Source: Rhizobium laguerreae
GTDB lineage: Bacteria > Pseudomonadota > Alphaproteobacteria > Rhizobiales > Rhizobiaceae
Direction: 5' to 3'
NCBI RefSeq assembly: GCF_002008165.1
Contig: NZ_MRDM01000014.1
Span: 434,001-498,000, forward strand
DNA: 64,000 nucleotides
Shown here in pieces: positions 7,751 to 16,860 of this stretch (its first letter is position 1; each line of letters begins with the position of its first letter). Under the pieces are notes generated by a model. The model was not told where the DNA came from. It was given only the letters and a program-made list of their open reading frames with translations, and did not search any database. The position numbers and the translations under genes are program-made.

Positions 7751-9553
7751 ATGCAGACCTCGGTGCCCACGCCTGACGATCGGGCCGAGCGCCCGTGTCC
7801 GACCGATGAGGAGGTCAGGGCGCAGCTTGAACGGATTCTATCGAGCCGGGAGTTTCCCAGCGCCGGACGTGGGGCTGCCTTCCTGAAATATGTCACCGAG
7901 GAGACGCTTGCAGGCCGGGCACAGCGTCTCAAGGCGTATTCGATCGCCATCGAAGTGTTCAACCGAAGCGCTGGCTTCTCTCAGGAAGATCCCGTCGTTC
8001 GCATCGAGGCCGGACGTCTGCGCCGGGTCATCGAACGCTACTATCTCGTTGCAGGCCAACGCGATCCGATCCGCATCGACATCCCTAAGGGCGGCTACGT
8101 GCCGACCTTTACGTGGAATGACGCGCCGATAGAAGCGGCCGAGGATGCGCTGAACGAAGCGGTCGCCGAACGCCGGGTTGTCGAGTGGCGGCGTCTCGTC
8201 TGGCCGGTGCTGGCCGCGCTTGTGGCATTCGTCTGCGCGGCGCTTGGCTACTACGCGGGAGTTCTGACGGGGCCGGCCACCGGTCGTTCCGCCGGGCAGG
8301 TTCCGGGCGAGCCGACCCTTGTAATCGCGCCCTTCGCGGACCTGGGCGATGGCCCCCAGGCTGCACGTTATGCCGCCGGGCTGACCGAGGAGCTTCTAAC
8401 CGCCCTTCCCCGCTTCAAGGAGATCACCGTCTTCGGCCGCGAGACATCGAAGGCACTGCCTCCAGGCGTCGAGGCGTCGCAGGTGCGCGAGGGACTTGGC
8501 GCGCACTACCTTCTCGCGGGCGGGGTCCGCGTCGCGGGCGACAAGATCCGCGTGACCGTGCGTCTCGTCGACACCTCCGAAGGATCCATCCTGTGGTCGC
8601 AGCACTACGACGAGAACCTGGACACGCACGAGCTCTTCGTTATTCAGACGGATGTCGCGAGCAAGGTGGCGACGGCGATCGCCCAGCCTTACGGCATTAT
8701 CGCGAAATCGTTGGCGGCCAACCCGCCGCCGGACGATGTCGGCGTCCATGACTGCACGCTGCGCTTCTACGCCTACCGCGAGGAGTTGAACCCGGAAACG
8801 CACCTGATCGCGCGCGACTGTCTGCAGAAAGCCGTGGCGCGTTTCCCCGCCTACGCAACCGCTTGGTCGATGCTCTCGATCATCCATCTCGACGAGGGCC
8901 GCTTCGAGTTCAATCCGCGAAGTGACAAGGCCCCCGCGATGGAACGCGCGCTCGGTTCGGCGCGGCGGGCGGTCTCGCTCGAACCCGACAACACGCGCGC
9001 CCTGCAGGCGCTCATGACGGCTCTATTCTTCAACAACGAGACGAAAGAAGCCTTCGAGGTCGGCGAAGCGGCGCTCGCCGCTAACCCGAACGACACGGAG
9101 TTCCTCGGAGAGCTCGGAACGCGCGTCGCATTCTCGGGGCAATGGAAGCGTGGCGCGGAACTGCTGGATCGTGCGATCGAGCTCAATCCGGGCGGAGCCG
9201 GATATTACTTCGGGACGCGCGCGCTGATCGCCTGCATGCTCGACGATCATGAGATGGCGGTGCGGCTGATCCGTAAAGCCGACCTGCAGAAATTTCCACT
9301 CTTCCATGGCGTTGCTGCGGTCATCTACTCCGAGGCCGGGCTGCTGGCGGAAGCGAAGCGCGAGGGCGAGGTGTTCATGAACATGCGCCCCGACTATCTG
9401 CCCAACATCGTGGCCGAGAACCGGAAGAGAAACCTGTCGCCGAAGGACAGCATGCGCATGATCGTAGCGCTTCGGCGGGCCGGACTGCCAGTGCCGAGCG
9501 CGACGGATATCGAAGCCGAGTTCAGGGTCTCCGACGCCTCATACGGCCCGTGA
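7751..9553 (+). CDS. membrane protein: winged-helix-like + TPR, cyclase-associated type
   Basis: 600 residues from ATG 7751 (GGGGAG seven bases upstream; a GTG at 7730 is a less likely start). Residues about 15-125 match the winged-helix-like domain found in alphaproteobacterial proteins often annotated as adenylate cyclase (VRIEAGRLRRVIERYY and IDIPKGGYVPTF). A single membrane helix follows (about 155-180), then a FlgO/TolB-N-like domain (TLVIAPFADLG, LSW-type repeats) and TPR-like repeats from about 370 on. No GGDEF or cyclase catalytic domain is present. The topology, a DNA-binding-like domain inside and TPRs outside, is that of a CadC/ToxR-like one-component regulator, so it is a candidate regulator of the shared motif sites; this is inference. 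Confidence 0.7.
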   Translation: MQTSVPTPDDRAERPCPTDEEVRAQLERILSSREFPSAGRGAAFLKYVTEETLAGRAQRLKAYSIAIEVFNRSAGFSQEDPVVRIEAGRLRRVIERYYLVAGQRDPIRIDIPKGGYVPTFTWNDAPIEAAEDALNEAVAERRVVEWRRLVWPVLAALVAFVCAALGYYAGVLTGPATGRSAGQVPGEPTLVIAPFADLGDGPQAARYAAGLTEELLTALPRFKEITVFGRETSKALPPGVEASQVREGLGAHYLLAGGVRVAGDKIRVTVRLVDTSEGSILWSQHYDENLDTHELFVIQTDVASKVATAIAQPYGIIAKSLAANPPPDDVGVHDCTLRFYAYREELNPETHLIARDCLQKAVARFPAYATAWSMLSIIHLDEGRFEFNPRSDKAPAMERALGSARRAVSLEPDNTRALQALMTALFFNNETKEAFEVGEAALAANPNDTEFLGELGTRVAFSGQWKRGAELLDRAIELNPGGAGYYFGTRALIACMLDDHEMAVRLIRKADLQKFPLFHGVAAVIYSEAGLLAEAKREGEVFMNMRPDYLPNIVAENRKRNLSPKDSMRMIVALRRAGLPVPSATDIEAEFRVSDASYGP

Positions 9554-9557
9554 AGGC

Positions 9558-9578
9558 CGTACGCTACAGTAACATACG
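9558..9578. promoter_or_regulatory. shared motif site e (best dyad)
   Basis: CGTACGCTAC-A-GTAACATACG, the most symmetrical copy (8 of 10 complementary arm positions), just after the stop codon of the preceding gene and about 90 bases before the porin-like gene at 9669. Confidence 0.6.
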
Positions 9579-9668
9579 TTTCCTCTTCCTGCTCGTTCCT
9601 TCATTCTTCCGGCGCATGACCCCAGGCTGGCTCACCGCCAGCCTCGGCATCGGATGGAGACAGAGCCA

Positions 9669-10499
9669 ATGGTCAAGACCGCATCGACCCGCACCCTGCC
9701 GCTGAAGAGATCCCTGACGCTCGCCGTCGCCGCGACCCTCGGCTTGGGGGCGCCGGCCTACGGTCAGGATTCCAGCGCCGATCTCGCCAAGAAGCTTTCG
9801 AACCCGATCGCCTCGCTCATCAGCGTCCCCTTTCAGTTGAACTATGACCATGGCTATGGACCCCTTGATGGCGACAAGGCGACCCTGAATATCCAGCCCG
9901 TGATCCCCTTCTCGCTGAACGCCGACTGGAATCTGATCTCTCGCACGATCCTTCCCGTGACCTATCAGAACGACATCGCCGGGTCATCCGGATCGCAGTT
10001 CGGTCTCGGGGACGTCGTTCAGAGTTTCTTCCTATCGCCTGCCAAGCCGACCGATGGCGGCCTCGTCTGGGGCGCGGGACCTGTCTTCCTGATCCCGACC
10101 GCGACCGACGATCTGCTCGGCGGCGAGAAATGGGGAGCAGGGCCGACCATCGTCGCGCTGAAGCAGGACGGCCCCTGGACCTATGGCGTGCTGGCCAACC
10201 ACATCTGGTCGTTCGCCGGCAACGACGACCGGAACGACATCAGCAGCACGTACATGCAGCCATTCCTCTCCTACACGACGCCGACTGCATGGACGTTCGC
10301 GCTGAACACGGAATCCACGTACGACTGGAAGGCGCACGATTGGTCGGTGCCGATAAATCTGACCGTCTCCAAGCTGGTCAAGGTGAACGAGCAGCCGATC
10401 AGCCTGACGGCCGGACTTCGATACTGGGCGGCGGCTCCTGACGATGGCCCCGAAGGGCTCGGCGTCCGTCTCGGGTTGACGTTCCTGTTTCCGAAGTAG
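9669..10499 (+). CDS. outer-membrane transporter-like barrel protein (Phenol_MetA_deg type)
   Basis: 276 residues from ATG 9669, chosen because GGAG lies 9 bases upstream (another ATG at 9654 is possible). The signal peptide ends near APAYGQ-DS. The mature protein has the strand-turn pattern of the family of putative outer-membrane transporters linked to aromatic degradation pathways (FQLNYDHGYGP, FGLGDVVQSFFLSP, GPVFLIPTATDDLLG) and ends in LTFLFPK. Likely a channel in the outer membrane. It precedes the second DUF1254 gene in the same direction, so the two probably form a unit. Confidence 0.75.
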   Translation: MVKTASTRTLPLKRSLTLAVAATLGLGAPAYGQDSSADLAKKLSNPIASLISVPFQLNYDHGYGPLDGDKATLNIQPVIPFSLNADWNLISRTILPVTYQNDIAGSSGSQFGLGDVVQSFFLSPAKPTDGGLVWGAGPVFLIPTATDDLLGGEKWGAGPTIVALKQDGPWTYGVLANHIWSFAGNDDRNDISSTYMQPFLSYTTPTAWTFALNTESTYDWKAHDWSVPINLTVSKLVKVNEQPISLTAGLRYWAAAPDDGPEGLGVRLGLTFLFPK

Positions 10500-10628
10500 T
10501 CGCATAACACCGTCTCATGGTCAGGACTCCGGTCTGCTCTGTTCGATCGATGTCCGCAGCCGCATGCCCCACTTCTCCTGCCACCTGCGCGTGCCTGATC
10601 GCACGCCGCGAACCGAAAGGACGTTCAA

Positions 10629-12071
10629 ATGCTCACGAAACGCGATCTGCTCCGCTCTGCCGCAATGGCCGCACTCGTCGCCGCAACGGCCAAGTCCACC
10701 CCGGTACTTGCGCAGAACAAGGCCGAATGGCCCAGCCTGCTGGAAGCAAAGGACATCGCCGAAGAGGGCTTCATCTACGGCCTGCCGCTGGTGATGAATT
10801 ATGCGGTCATGCAGGAGTTCGCTGTCGATAGGAACTCCGGACAGTTCAAGGCGCCGTTCAACGAGATCAACAACATGCATAAGGTCGCCAGCCCGGCGGA
10901 CACGGCAGTCATCACGCCGAACAGCGACACGCCTTACTCGATCCTCTGGCTGGACTTGCGTGCTGAACCGATGGTCATCTCGGTGCCGACGGTCGAGAAG
11001 GAACGCTATTACTCGGTCCAGCTCATCGACGGCAACACCTACAATTTCGGCTATATCGGCTCGCGCACCACGGGAAGCGAGCCGGGCTCCTATCTCGTTG
11101 TCGGACCCGACTGGAAAGGCGAGAAGCCCGACGGCATCAAGCAGGTCTTCACCTCGAGCACCCCGTTCGTATTCGCCAACTTCCGGACGCAGCTTATCGA
11201 CGCCGAAGATATGGCGAACGTGGAAAAGGTGCAGGCCGGCTACAAGGCGCAACCGCTTTCGGCCTTCCTCAAGCAACCCGCCCCGCCCGCCGCACCGACG
11301 ATCGAGTTCCTTCCCGCCACCACCGCCGGCATCAAGAAAAACTTCTTCGAATATCTCGACGTGGCTCTGCAGTTCGTACCGGAGACGTCAAGGGACAAGG
11401 ACATCCGTGCGAAGCTTGCAAGGATCGGCATCGGTCCCGGCAAGACCTTCGAGTTCAAGGATCTGCCGCTCGAACATAAGGCCGAAATGCTGGTCGGCAT
11501 GAAGCAGGGCGACGACAAGATCGATAAGTGGCTGGCCACCGGAAACAAGCCCATCAACGGCTGGAACGTCAGCTCGCTTCTTGGCGACGAGGCCTTCTTC
11601 AACGGCGATTGGTTGATGCGCTCAGGCGCTGCCAAGGCAGGCCTCTATGGCAACGATGCGGCAGAGGCCATGTACCCCTTCACCCGAACAGATGCGAGCG
11701 GGAAACCGCTCGACGGCAGCAAGCACAAGTACACGATCACCTTCCCGCCGGGCCAGTTGCCGCCAGTGCATTCGTTCTGGTCCGTGACCATGTACGACGG
11801 CAAGAGCCAGTTCCTCGTCAAGAACCCAATCAATCGCTACCTCATCAACTCTCCGATGTTGCCGGGGATGAAGAAGAACGAGGACGGCTCGCTCACCCTA
11901 TATGTCCAGAAAGACAGCCCCGGAGCGGACAAGGAAGCCAACTGGCTTCCGGCCCCGGACGGTACGATCTATCTCGTGATGCGCCTGTACTGGCCGAAGA
12001 CGGAAGCGCCTTCGATCCTGCCCGCTGGGAAAGGAACGTGGCAGCCGCCCGGCGTGAAGCGGGTCTCGTAG
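10629..12071 (+). CDS. exported DUF1254/DUF1214 protein, second copy
   Basis: 480 residues with a signal peptide MLTKRDLLRSAAMAAL that is twin-arginine-like (KR rather than RR), cleaved near PVLAQ-NK. DUF1254 covers about residues 60-200 (ITPNSDTPYSILWLDLRAEP, FGYIGSRTTG) and DUF1214 about 340-465 (FWSVTMYDGKSQFLVKNP, NWLPAPDGTIYLVMRLYWP). Start follows AAAGGACGTTCAA. It is more distant from the 1253-2770 protein than a recent duplicate would be. The biochemical role of the family is unknown. Confidence 0.85.
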   Translation: MLTKRDLLRSAAMAALVAATAKSTPVLAQNKAEWPSLLEAKDIAEEGFIYGLPLVMNYAVMQEFAVDRNSGQFKAPFNEINNMHKVASPADTAVITPNSDTPYSILWLDLRAEPMVISVPTVEKERYYSVQLIDGNTYNFGYIGSRTTGSEPGSYLVVGPDWKGEKPDGIKQVFTSSTPFVFANFRTQLIDAEDMANVEKVQAGYKAQPLSAFLKQPAPPAAPTIEFLPATTAGIKKNFFEYLDVALQFVPETSRDKDIRAKLARIGIGPGKTFEFKDLPLEHKAEMLVGMKQGDDKIDKWLATGNKPINGWNVSSLLGDEAFFNGDWLMRSGAAKAGLYGNDAAEAMYPFTRTDASGKPLDGSKHKYTITFPPGQLPPVHSFWSVTMYDGKSQFLVKNPINRYLINSPMLPGMKKNEDGSLTLYVQKDSPGADKEANWLPAPDGTIYLVMRLYWPKTEAPSILPAGKGTWQPPGVKRVS

Positions 12072-12188
12072 AAGGCGCTGAACGCCGACAGCAGGGTCGA
12101 CAAGGCGCTCCGCGAGCCGGAGCGCCGCAACTGGCCGGACGTCGACCTGAAGTCGGACTGGAGACCGGTCTTCGCAGGGGACAAGGGT

Positions 12189-12770
12189 ATGAAATGGATC
12201 GCCGGGCTTTTTCTGGCTCTGACGATGTGGGCCGTTGCTCACGCTCAGGAGGCTCCACGATCCCAGAAGGTCGACGATCTCGTGCGGCTGCTGCAGGATC
12301 CGGAGGTTCGGTCATGGTTGAAGAAAGCGCCCGGCCCGCCGTCGATAGCCGTCCAGGAAGTGGACGCCGGTCTGGCGACATGGGAGGTTGCCACGAGGAG
12401 ACGGATCGATGGCGTCGTTCAGGCAATCCCAAGGATTCCCGGCGAGTTCACGGCGGCAGCTTCTCGCACGAGGGCGGACGCCTTGTCCCAGGGAAAGCTG
12501 CCGGTGTTCGTCGTCTCCCCTAGGCTGACGGCGGTCGGACTTTTCGCCGAGCGGATGTTCGCGCGGTCGAGACGACGCGCTGAAGGGCTGCAGGAACGCC
12601 TGCTGGCGATCGGCGTCTTCCGGCGGCCATGGGCGCGGTCTTCTTCGCTTTCGACTCCCAAGAAGACCGCAGCTCCGCGTATCGCTTTTAAAAGCGACTG
12701 GCGCCTCGAAGCTCCTGGTGCGCTTCGATCTGGACGTGCTGCGGGTAAGGTCGTGATCGACGTTGCATGA
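12189..12770 (+). pseudogene. broken 5' end of a mechanosensitive channel gene
   Basis: The first ~110 codons look like the start of a periplasmic-domain MscS-family protein: signal peptide MKWIAGLFLALTMWAVAHA, then VDDLVRLLQDPEVRSWL, a conserved opening of these channels. After about 12600 the coding pattern moves to another frame (GAVFFAFDS can be read in a shifted frame), and no membrane core or beta domain follows. The gene has therefore lost most of its length. The frame also runs upstream of the ATG to the previous stop (ALREPERRNWPDVDLKSDW), so fusion of fragments is possible. Probably non-functional. Confidence 0.6.
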
Positions 12771-13014
12771 TTGTGATGCCAGGGTCTTCCGCTTGCCGGG
12801 GCCACGTTGTCCCGTCTCGCGGAAGCGTCCGCACCCAGTCGATCGCGGCGCTGCTAACAACCCCAGCGGAGGCCACGATCATTCAATATCTCTGATGTTA
12901 TCCATAAGTTCTATTCGTTTGAATGATGAGTTTTCAAAGCCCATATTAGGATCATGGACATGGACGAACCTCCCATTGACGACCATGCCCCTGACCCAAG
13001 AAAGGAACCGGAAA

Positions 13015-13215
13015 ATGACCACGCTCACCTATCGCGGTGGTGGTAAGTCCCTCACCTCCAGTGAAAGCCGCTTCGACCTGGCACATTATGCCCGTAAGCT
13101 TGTGCTCGCCTGGACGCGCTGGCAGACGGCCCGCGAAATCGAAGCCATGCCCTTCGACATTCGCAAAGACATCGGCTGGCCGAGCACGGACGACAACAAA
13201 CACCGGACCATGTAA
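13015..13215 (+). CDS. DUF1127-like small protein
   Basis: 66 residues starting MTTLTYRGGG, with ATG after GGAACCGGAAA. The C-terminal part WQTAREIEAMPFDIRKDIG is the arginine-rich helical pattern of DUF1127/YjiS-type peptides, which in rhizobia and Agrobacterium include regulators of phosphate and carbon metabolism and RNA-linked proteins. Upstream DNA (12890-12960) is distinctly A/T-richer than the neighbourhood, as expected of a promoter, and a strong terminator follows the gene, so it is probably a single-gene transcript. Confidence 0.7.
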   Translation: MTTLTYRGGGKSLTSSESRFDLAHYARKLVLAWTRWQTAREIEAMPFDIRKDIGWPSTDDNKHRTM

Positions 13216-13242
13216 TGAATGCGACATTCTTCCCAAGATAAG

Positions 13243-13275
13243 GGCGGCGCCTGCCTCGTGCAACGCCGCCTTTTT
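13243..13275 (+). terminator. intrinsic terminator
   Basis: GGCGGCG (13243-13249) pairs with CGCCGCC (13264-13270), followed directly by TTTTT. It ends the small DUF1127-like gene. Confidence 0.8.
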
Positions 13276-13497
13276 CGTGAACTGAGCGTCCATTCCTAAG
13301 CCATTTTCAACATTGAATTTCAGTCGCCTATCAGCCTGTCTTCTCCCTGCCCGCGGCCATTCCGGCGATTTGACCGGCCAAATCGCCGGCGATGTCGCAT
13401 ATTTGCTCTTCCCGGCCGCATTTTTCCATGCCAGTGTCGCTTTCAGGACATCGGCGCGACGCATTCCGCGCAACGAATGTGTCATCGCCCCTCGAGC

Positions 13498-14529
13498 ATG
13501 GATTTCGCTATGAACAGGATGCAGATCAAGAAGCGTTCGGTAGTCTTTTTTATGGTACCGCAATTCACCATGCTGCCCTTTTCGGCCGCCGTGGACACCT
13601 TGCGCATCGCCAATCGCATGCTCGGCTATCAGGCCTATACCTGGCGGCTGACCTCCGTCGACGGGGAAAAAGTCTATTCCTCCTGCGGCATCGGCGTCGA
13701 GGCAAATTCCTCGCTTGCCGAGGAGCGGCGCCATCTCGGCGGTGAAAACCGGCCGGGCATGGTGCTCGTCTGTTCCGGCATCGATGTCGAGCAGTTCAAC
13801 AACAAGTCGGTCAATGCCTGGCTGCGTGAATGCTACAATCGCGGTGTCGCCGTCGGCAGCCTCTGTACGGGTGCGCATGTGCTTGCCCAGGCCGGCCTCC
13901 TGAACGGCAAGCGCTGCGCCATCCACTGGGAAAACCTGCCCGGCTTTTCGGAAGCCTTCCCGCAGGCGGAGGTCTATGCCGATCTCTACGAGATCGACGG
14001 CAATCTCTATACCTGCGCCGGCGGCACCGCCTCGCTCGACATGATGCTGAACCTCGTCGGCGAGGACTTTGGCGAAAGCCTTGTCAACCGCATCTGCGAG
14101 CAGCACCTGACCGACCGCGTGCGCAACCCACACGACCGCCAGCGTCTGCCTTTGCGCGCCCGTCTCGGCGTGCAGAATGCCAAGGTGCTGTCGATCATCG
14201 AGCTGATGGAAGGTAATCTTGCCGAGCCGCTGTCGCTGATCGAGATCGCCGACGGCGCCGGCCTCTCGCGCCGCCAGATCGAACGGCTGTTCCGCCAGGA
14301 GATGGGCCGCTCGCCGGCTCGCTACTATCTGGAAATCCGGCTCGACCGCGCACGCCACCTGCTGGTACAGTCCTCCATGCCGGTCGTGGAAGTCGCCGTC
14401 GCCTGCGGCTTCGTCTCGGCCTCGCATTTCTCCAAGTGTTATCGCGAACTCTACCACCGCTCGCCGCAGCAGGAGCGCGCCGAGCGCAAGATGACCATGG
14501 CGACGGCAAGGCAGGCGGTCGCCGCGTGA
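13498..14529 (+). CDS. GlxA-family AraC-type regulator
   Basis: About 343 residues. The N-terminal DJ-1/PfpI-like domain (about 10-190) keeps the elbow SLCTGAHVLAQAGLL with its cysteine; the C-terminal AraC/XylS double helix-turn-helix covers about 235-330 (ADGAGLSRRQIERLFRQEMG and VACGFVSASHFSKCY). Such regulators typically control choline/betaine, carnitine or other amine catabolism, with the DJ-1 domain sensing the ligand. No catabolic genes adjoin, so its target is not visible here. Starts at 13498, 13510 or 13519 are all possible; none has a strong ribosome binding site. Confidence 0.85.
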   Translation: MDFAMNRMQIKKRSVVFFMVPQFTMLPFSAAVDTLRIANRMLGYQAYTWRLTSVDGEKVYSSCGIGVEANSSLAEERRHLGGENRPGMVLVCSGIDVEQFNNKSVNAWLRECYNRGVAVGSLCTGAHVLAQAGLLNGKRCAIHWENLPGFSEAFPQAEVYADLYEIDGNLYTCAGGTASLDMMLNLVGEDFGESLVNRICEQHLTDRVRNPHDRQRLPLRARLGVQNAKVLSIIELMEGNLAEPLSLIEIADGAGLSRRQIERLFRQEMGRSPARYYLEIRLDRARHLLVQSSMPVVEVAVACGFVSASHFSKCYRELYHRSPQQERAERKMTMATARQAVAA

Positions 14530-14595
14530 GACATTGAGAAAGGCCGTCGCAGCCGCGGCCAGATGGGCCAAGTAACGGTCCCGCGGCAAAAATCG

Positions 14596-14913
14596 TCACT
14601 TCGGTTGTTGCTGCCCGGGTAGATTGTCAGGCCGAATGACCGGTGTCTTCCCTTCCTCAGGCGCGGGCTGGCTGAATTCGCTATCCCCGGTCGGGGGCGG
14701 CTTCAGGACACCGTGGCAATCGTCCATCTTTTGCGACAGCGAACCGTCCGTGGCCGCCTTCCCGGCGTCCCCGGTTGCCGACTGATTGTTCTGATCTGCA
14801 GGCGATGCAGTGCAGCGTTCCGAGTCGGTAGACGGTTGTTCATTTGCCTGTCCATTAGCGTTTGAACTCGAAAATGCGACCATCGCAAAGATCAATGCAG
14901 CTAGGATTCGCAT
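14596..14913 (-). CDS. secreted small hydrophilic protein
   Basis: 105 residues: signal peptide MRILAALIFAMVAFSSSNANG, then a polar Gln/Asn/Ser/Pro-rich, probably disordered mature part with two cysteines (ERCTAS and DDCHGV) that could pair. The ATG follows TGAAAGGAAAAGTCA, a good ribosome binding site. Convergent with the GlxA gene. I recognise no family. Confidence 0.65.
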   Translation of the reverse strand: MRILAALIFAMVAFSSSNANGQANEQPSTDSERCTASPADQNNQSATGDAGKAATDGSLSQKMDDCHGVLKPPPTGDSEFSQPAPEEGKTPVIRPDNLPGQQQPK

Positions 14914-15342
14914 TGACTTTTCCTTTCACAGTCTCGCCGCAAGCGCATCCAAACCCCACGAGAATGCGCGGAAGTTCCGCCTGTCGCTCGTTCATTTCTC
15001 GCCGTCTCGCGGCCAAGGGACACCGGCTTCATGGGATGGCGAAAATGCTGACGGCGCCGCGTTGGCTGGGCTCGACGAGCGTACAGCTACAGCCTCTCGC
15101 GCGCCTCCGTTTTTCGGTTGAATCTACTGAACCTGCGGTTCAGGCATTTGTTCCACGGCGACGCGCTGGAATCTGACTGCAACGTCTGGTTCACAACAGG
15201 GACCTGACCGATCCCCATACTGCCATCGCCATCGTCAACAGGTTTTTTGGAAACAAGGCCCAACGGAACGCCACCGGCACCGCCCACGCAGGCGCATTTC
15301 AGCTCGCGTTTTCGAGAGAAGCGAACTGAGATTAGGCGCCCG
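14914..15342. other. intergenic stretch with a hairpin
   Basis: About 430 bases with no supportable gene. The only structure I see is a perfect hairpin CTGAACC-TGC-GGTTCAG at 15127-15143. Short open frames on both strands lack start signals and family resemblance. Confidence 0.4.
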
Positions 15343-16674
15343 CTATTGCGCCGCCTCTTCCGTCATCCTGGCGTCGGAGTAGACCTGGTTGCGGCCCCTG
15401 TGTTTGGCCATGTAGAGAAACTGGTCGGCGGCGTTCAGGTAATTCTCGAAGGTCTCGTAACCGGCGATCTCGGCAATGCCGATCGAAATCGTGACGCCGA
15501 GTTCCTCGTCGTCGGCCGTGACCTTCAGTCGCGAAATGTCCGAGCGGATCTCGTCGCAGAGCTTGGTCGCGGCTGCCGAATCCATCTGCGGGAAGAGGAT
15601 GGCGAATTCCTCGCCGCCGAGCCTCGAGAGAAGATTGTCGCTGCCCTCGAAGATCGTAAACAGCCTGTTTGCGACAGCCTTCAGCACCTTGTCGCCGATC
15701 TCGTGGCCATAGGTGTCGTTCAGCCGCTTGAAATGATCAATGTCGAGAATGGCGACGGAACTCGGCACCTTCAGCCGCAGGCACTCGTTCACCAGTTTCG
15801 GGCCGTTGTCGTAGAAATAGCGGCGGTTATAGAGGCCGGTCAGATAGTCGCAGGCCGCCGCTGCCCTCAGTTGCCGCATCTGCGCCAGCGTTTCGGCATT
15901 GTTGGCGATGCGGCATTGCAGTTCCTCGGCAACGAAGGGCCTGTAGACGAAATCGCTGGCGCCGGCCTTGAGGAAACTTGCCGAAAGCATCCGGTCGTTG
16001 GAGGAGGAAACGCCGATGACGCGCAGCCTGTCCGAACCGAAACGATGGCGGATGCGCCGCGTCAGCTCGTAGCCGCTCATATCGGGCATGTGGTGATCGG
16101 TGACGACGAGCTCGATATCGCTGTAGGCCTCGAGCGCTGCCAGCGCCTCGAGCCCCGAATTTGCCTCGACGACGAGATATTGTTGTGCCTTCAGGAGGTC
16201 AACGAGCACCTGGCGCGCCGAAACGACATCGTCAACGACGAGCACCCGCGTCTTGCGGTTGGAGATCGCCCGCCGCACGGTGGCGACCAGATTGTCGAGC
16301 GCGAATTCATTGTCCTTCAGCACGTAATCGATGACGTTGCGCTCCATGATCTTGTTGCGCGTGTTGAGATCGAATGTCGCGGTGAAGACGATCGCCGGGA
16401 TATCGTGCTCGATCGTGCAGTCGAGCGCTTCGCCATAGGGCGAATCCGGTAGGTTGAGATCAACGACGGCCATGGTGTAGCCGTGAGCGTCGTCGGCAAG
16501 TTCCTTGCGAAGAGCCTTCAGCGACGGGCAGGATTTGACGGCAAGGCCGAGCTCTGTCTGGAACCGGTGGCAGAGCACCGCGGAAAACATCCGGGAATCT
16601 TCAACCAGAAGTATCTTGAGTCCGCCGGAACGTAACCCGATGCCATCCCGCTGAAAATCCGCTTGAAACGCCAC
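15343..16674 (-). CDS. double-receiver diguanylate cyclase (PleD-like)
   Basis: About 443 residues with REC-REC-GGDEF architecture. REC1 (about 18-135) has ILLVEDS, phospho-acceptor Asp72 in VVDLNLPD and the lysine of VLKDN. REC2 (about 143-260) has VLVVDD and VTDHHMPD, but Arg instead of the conserved Lys (VYRPF). The GGDEF domain has DYLTGLYNRRYF, FKRLNDTYGHEIGD and active site GGEEF at 353-357. The inhibitory RxxD site five residues before is EGSD, so product inhibition through the I-site is probably lost. GTG at 16674 follows GGGGGATTAGCGGCT; an in-frame ATG at 16767 is possible. It should make cyclic di-GMP in response to phosphorylation. Confidence 0.85.
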   Translation of the reverse strand: MAFQADFQRDGIGLRSGGLKILLVEDSRMFSAVLCHRFQTELGLAVKSCPSLKALRKELADDAHGYTMAVVDLNLPDSPYGEALDCTIEHDIPAIVFTATFDLNTRNKIMERNVIDYVLKDNEFALDNLVATVRRAISNRKTRVLVVDDVVSARQVLVDLLKAQQYLVVEANSGLEALAALEAYSDIELVVTDHHMPDMSGYELTRRIRHRFGSDRLRVIGVSSSNDRMLSASFLKAGASDFVYRPFVAEELQCRIANNAETLAQMRQLRAAAACDYLTGLYNRRYFYDNGPKLVNECLRLKVPSSVAILDIDHFKRLNDTYGHEIGDKVLKAVANRLFTIFEGSDNLLSRLGGEEFAILFPQMDSAAATKLCDEIRSDISRLKVTADDEELGVTISIGIAEIAGYETFENYLNAADQFLYMAKHRGRNQVYSDARMTEEAAQ

Positions 16675-16860
16675 AGCCGCTAATCCCCCATGCGTCTGAC
16701 GGGCGCGACTCGGCCCTCTCCCCGGCGGGGACGATAACCGAGAGGCCTGCGCACGTGAAGGGGACAAATAACGGCGACATCACCTGCAATTGCAAAGATT
16801 CGACGACTGTCCCCGACTGTCATTTCCGCTCCCCTGGCGATACCGATGCTGGAAGGGCCG

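Noticed and set aside
7464..7751. 95-codon minus-strand frame before the winged-helix/TPR gene
   Set aside because: Overlaps the end of the DUF900 gene and the start of the next gene; no ribosome binding site or family.
12952..14589. 545-codon minus-strand frame opposite the GlxA regulator
   Set aside because: Antisense shadow; the sense frame has a full DJ-1 and AraC architecture.
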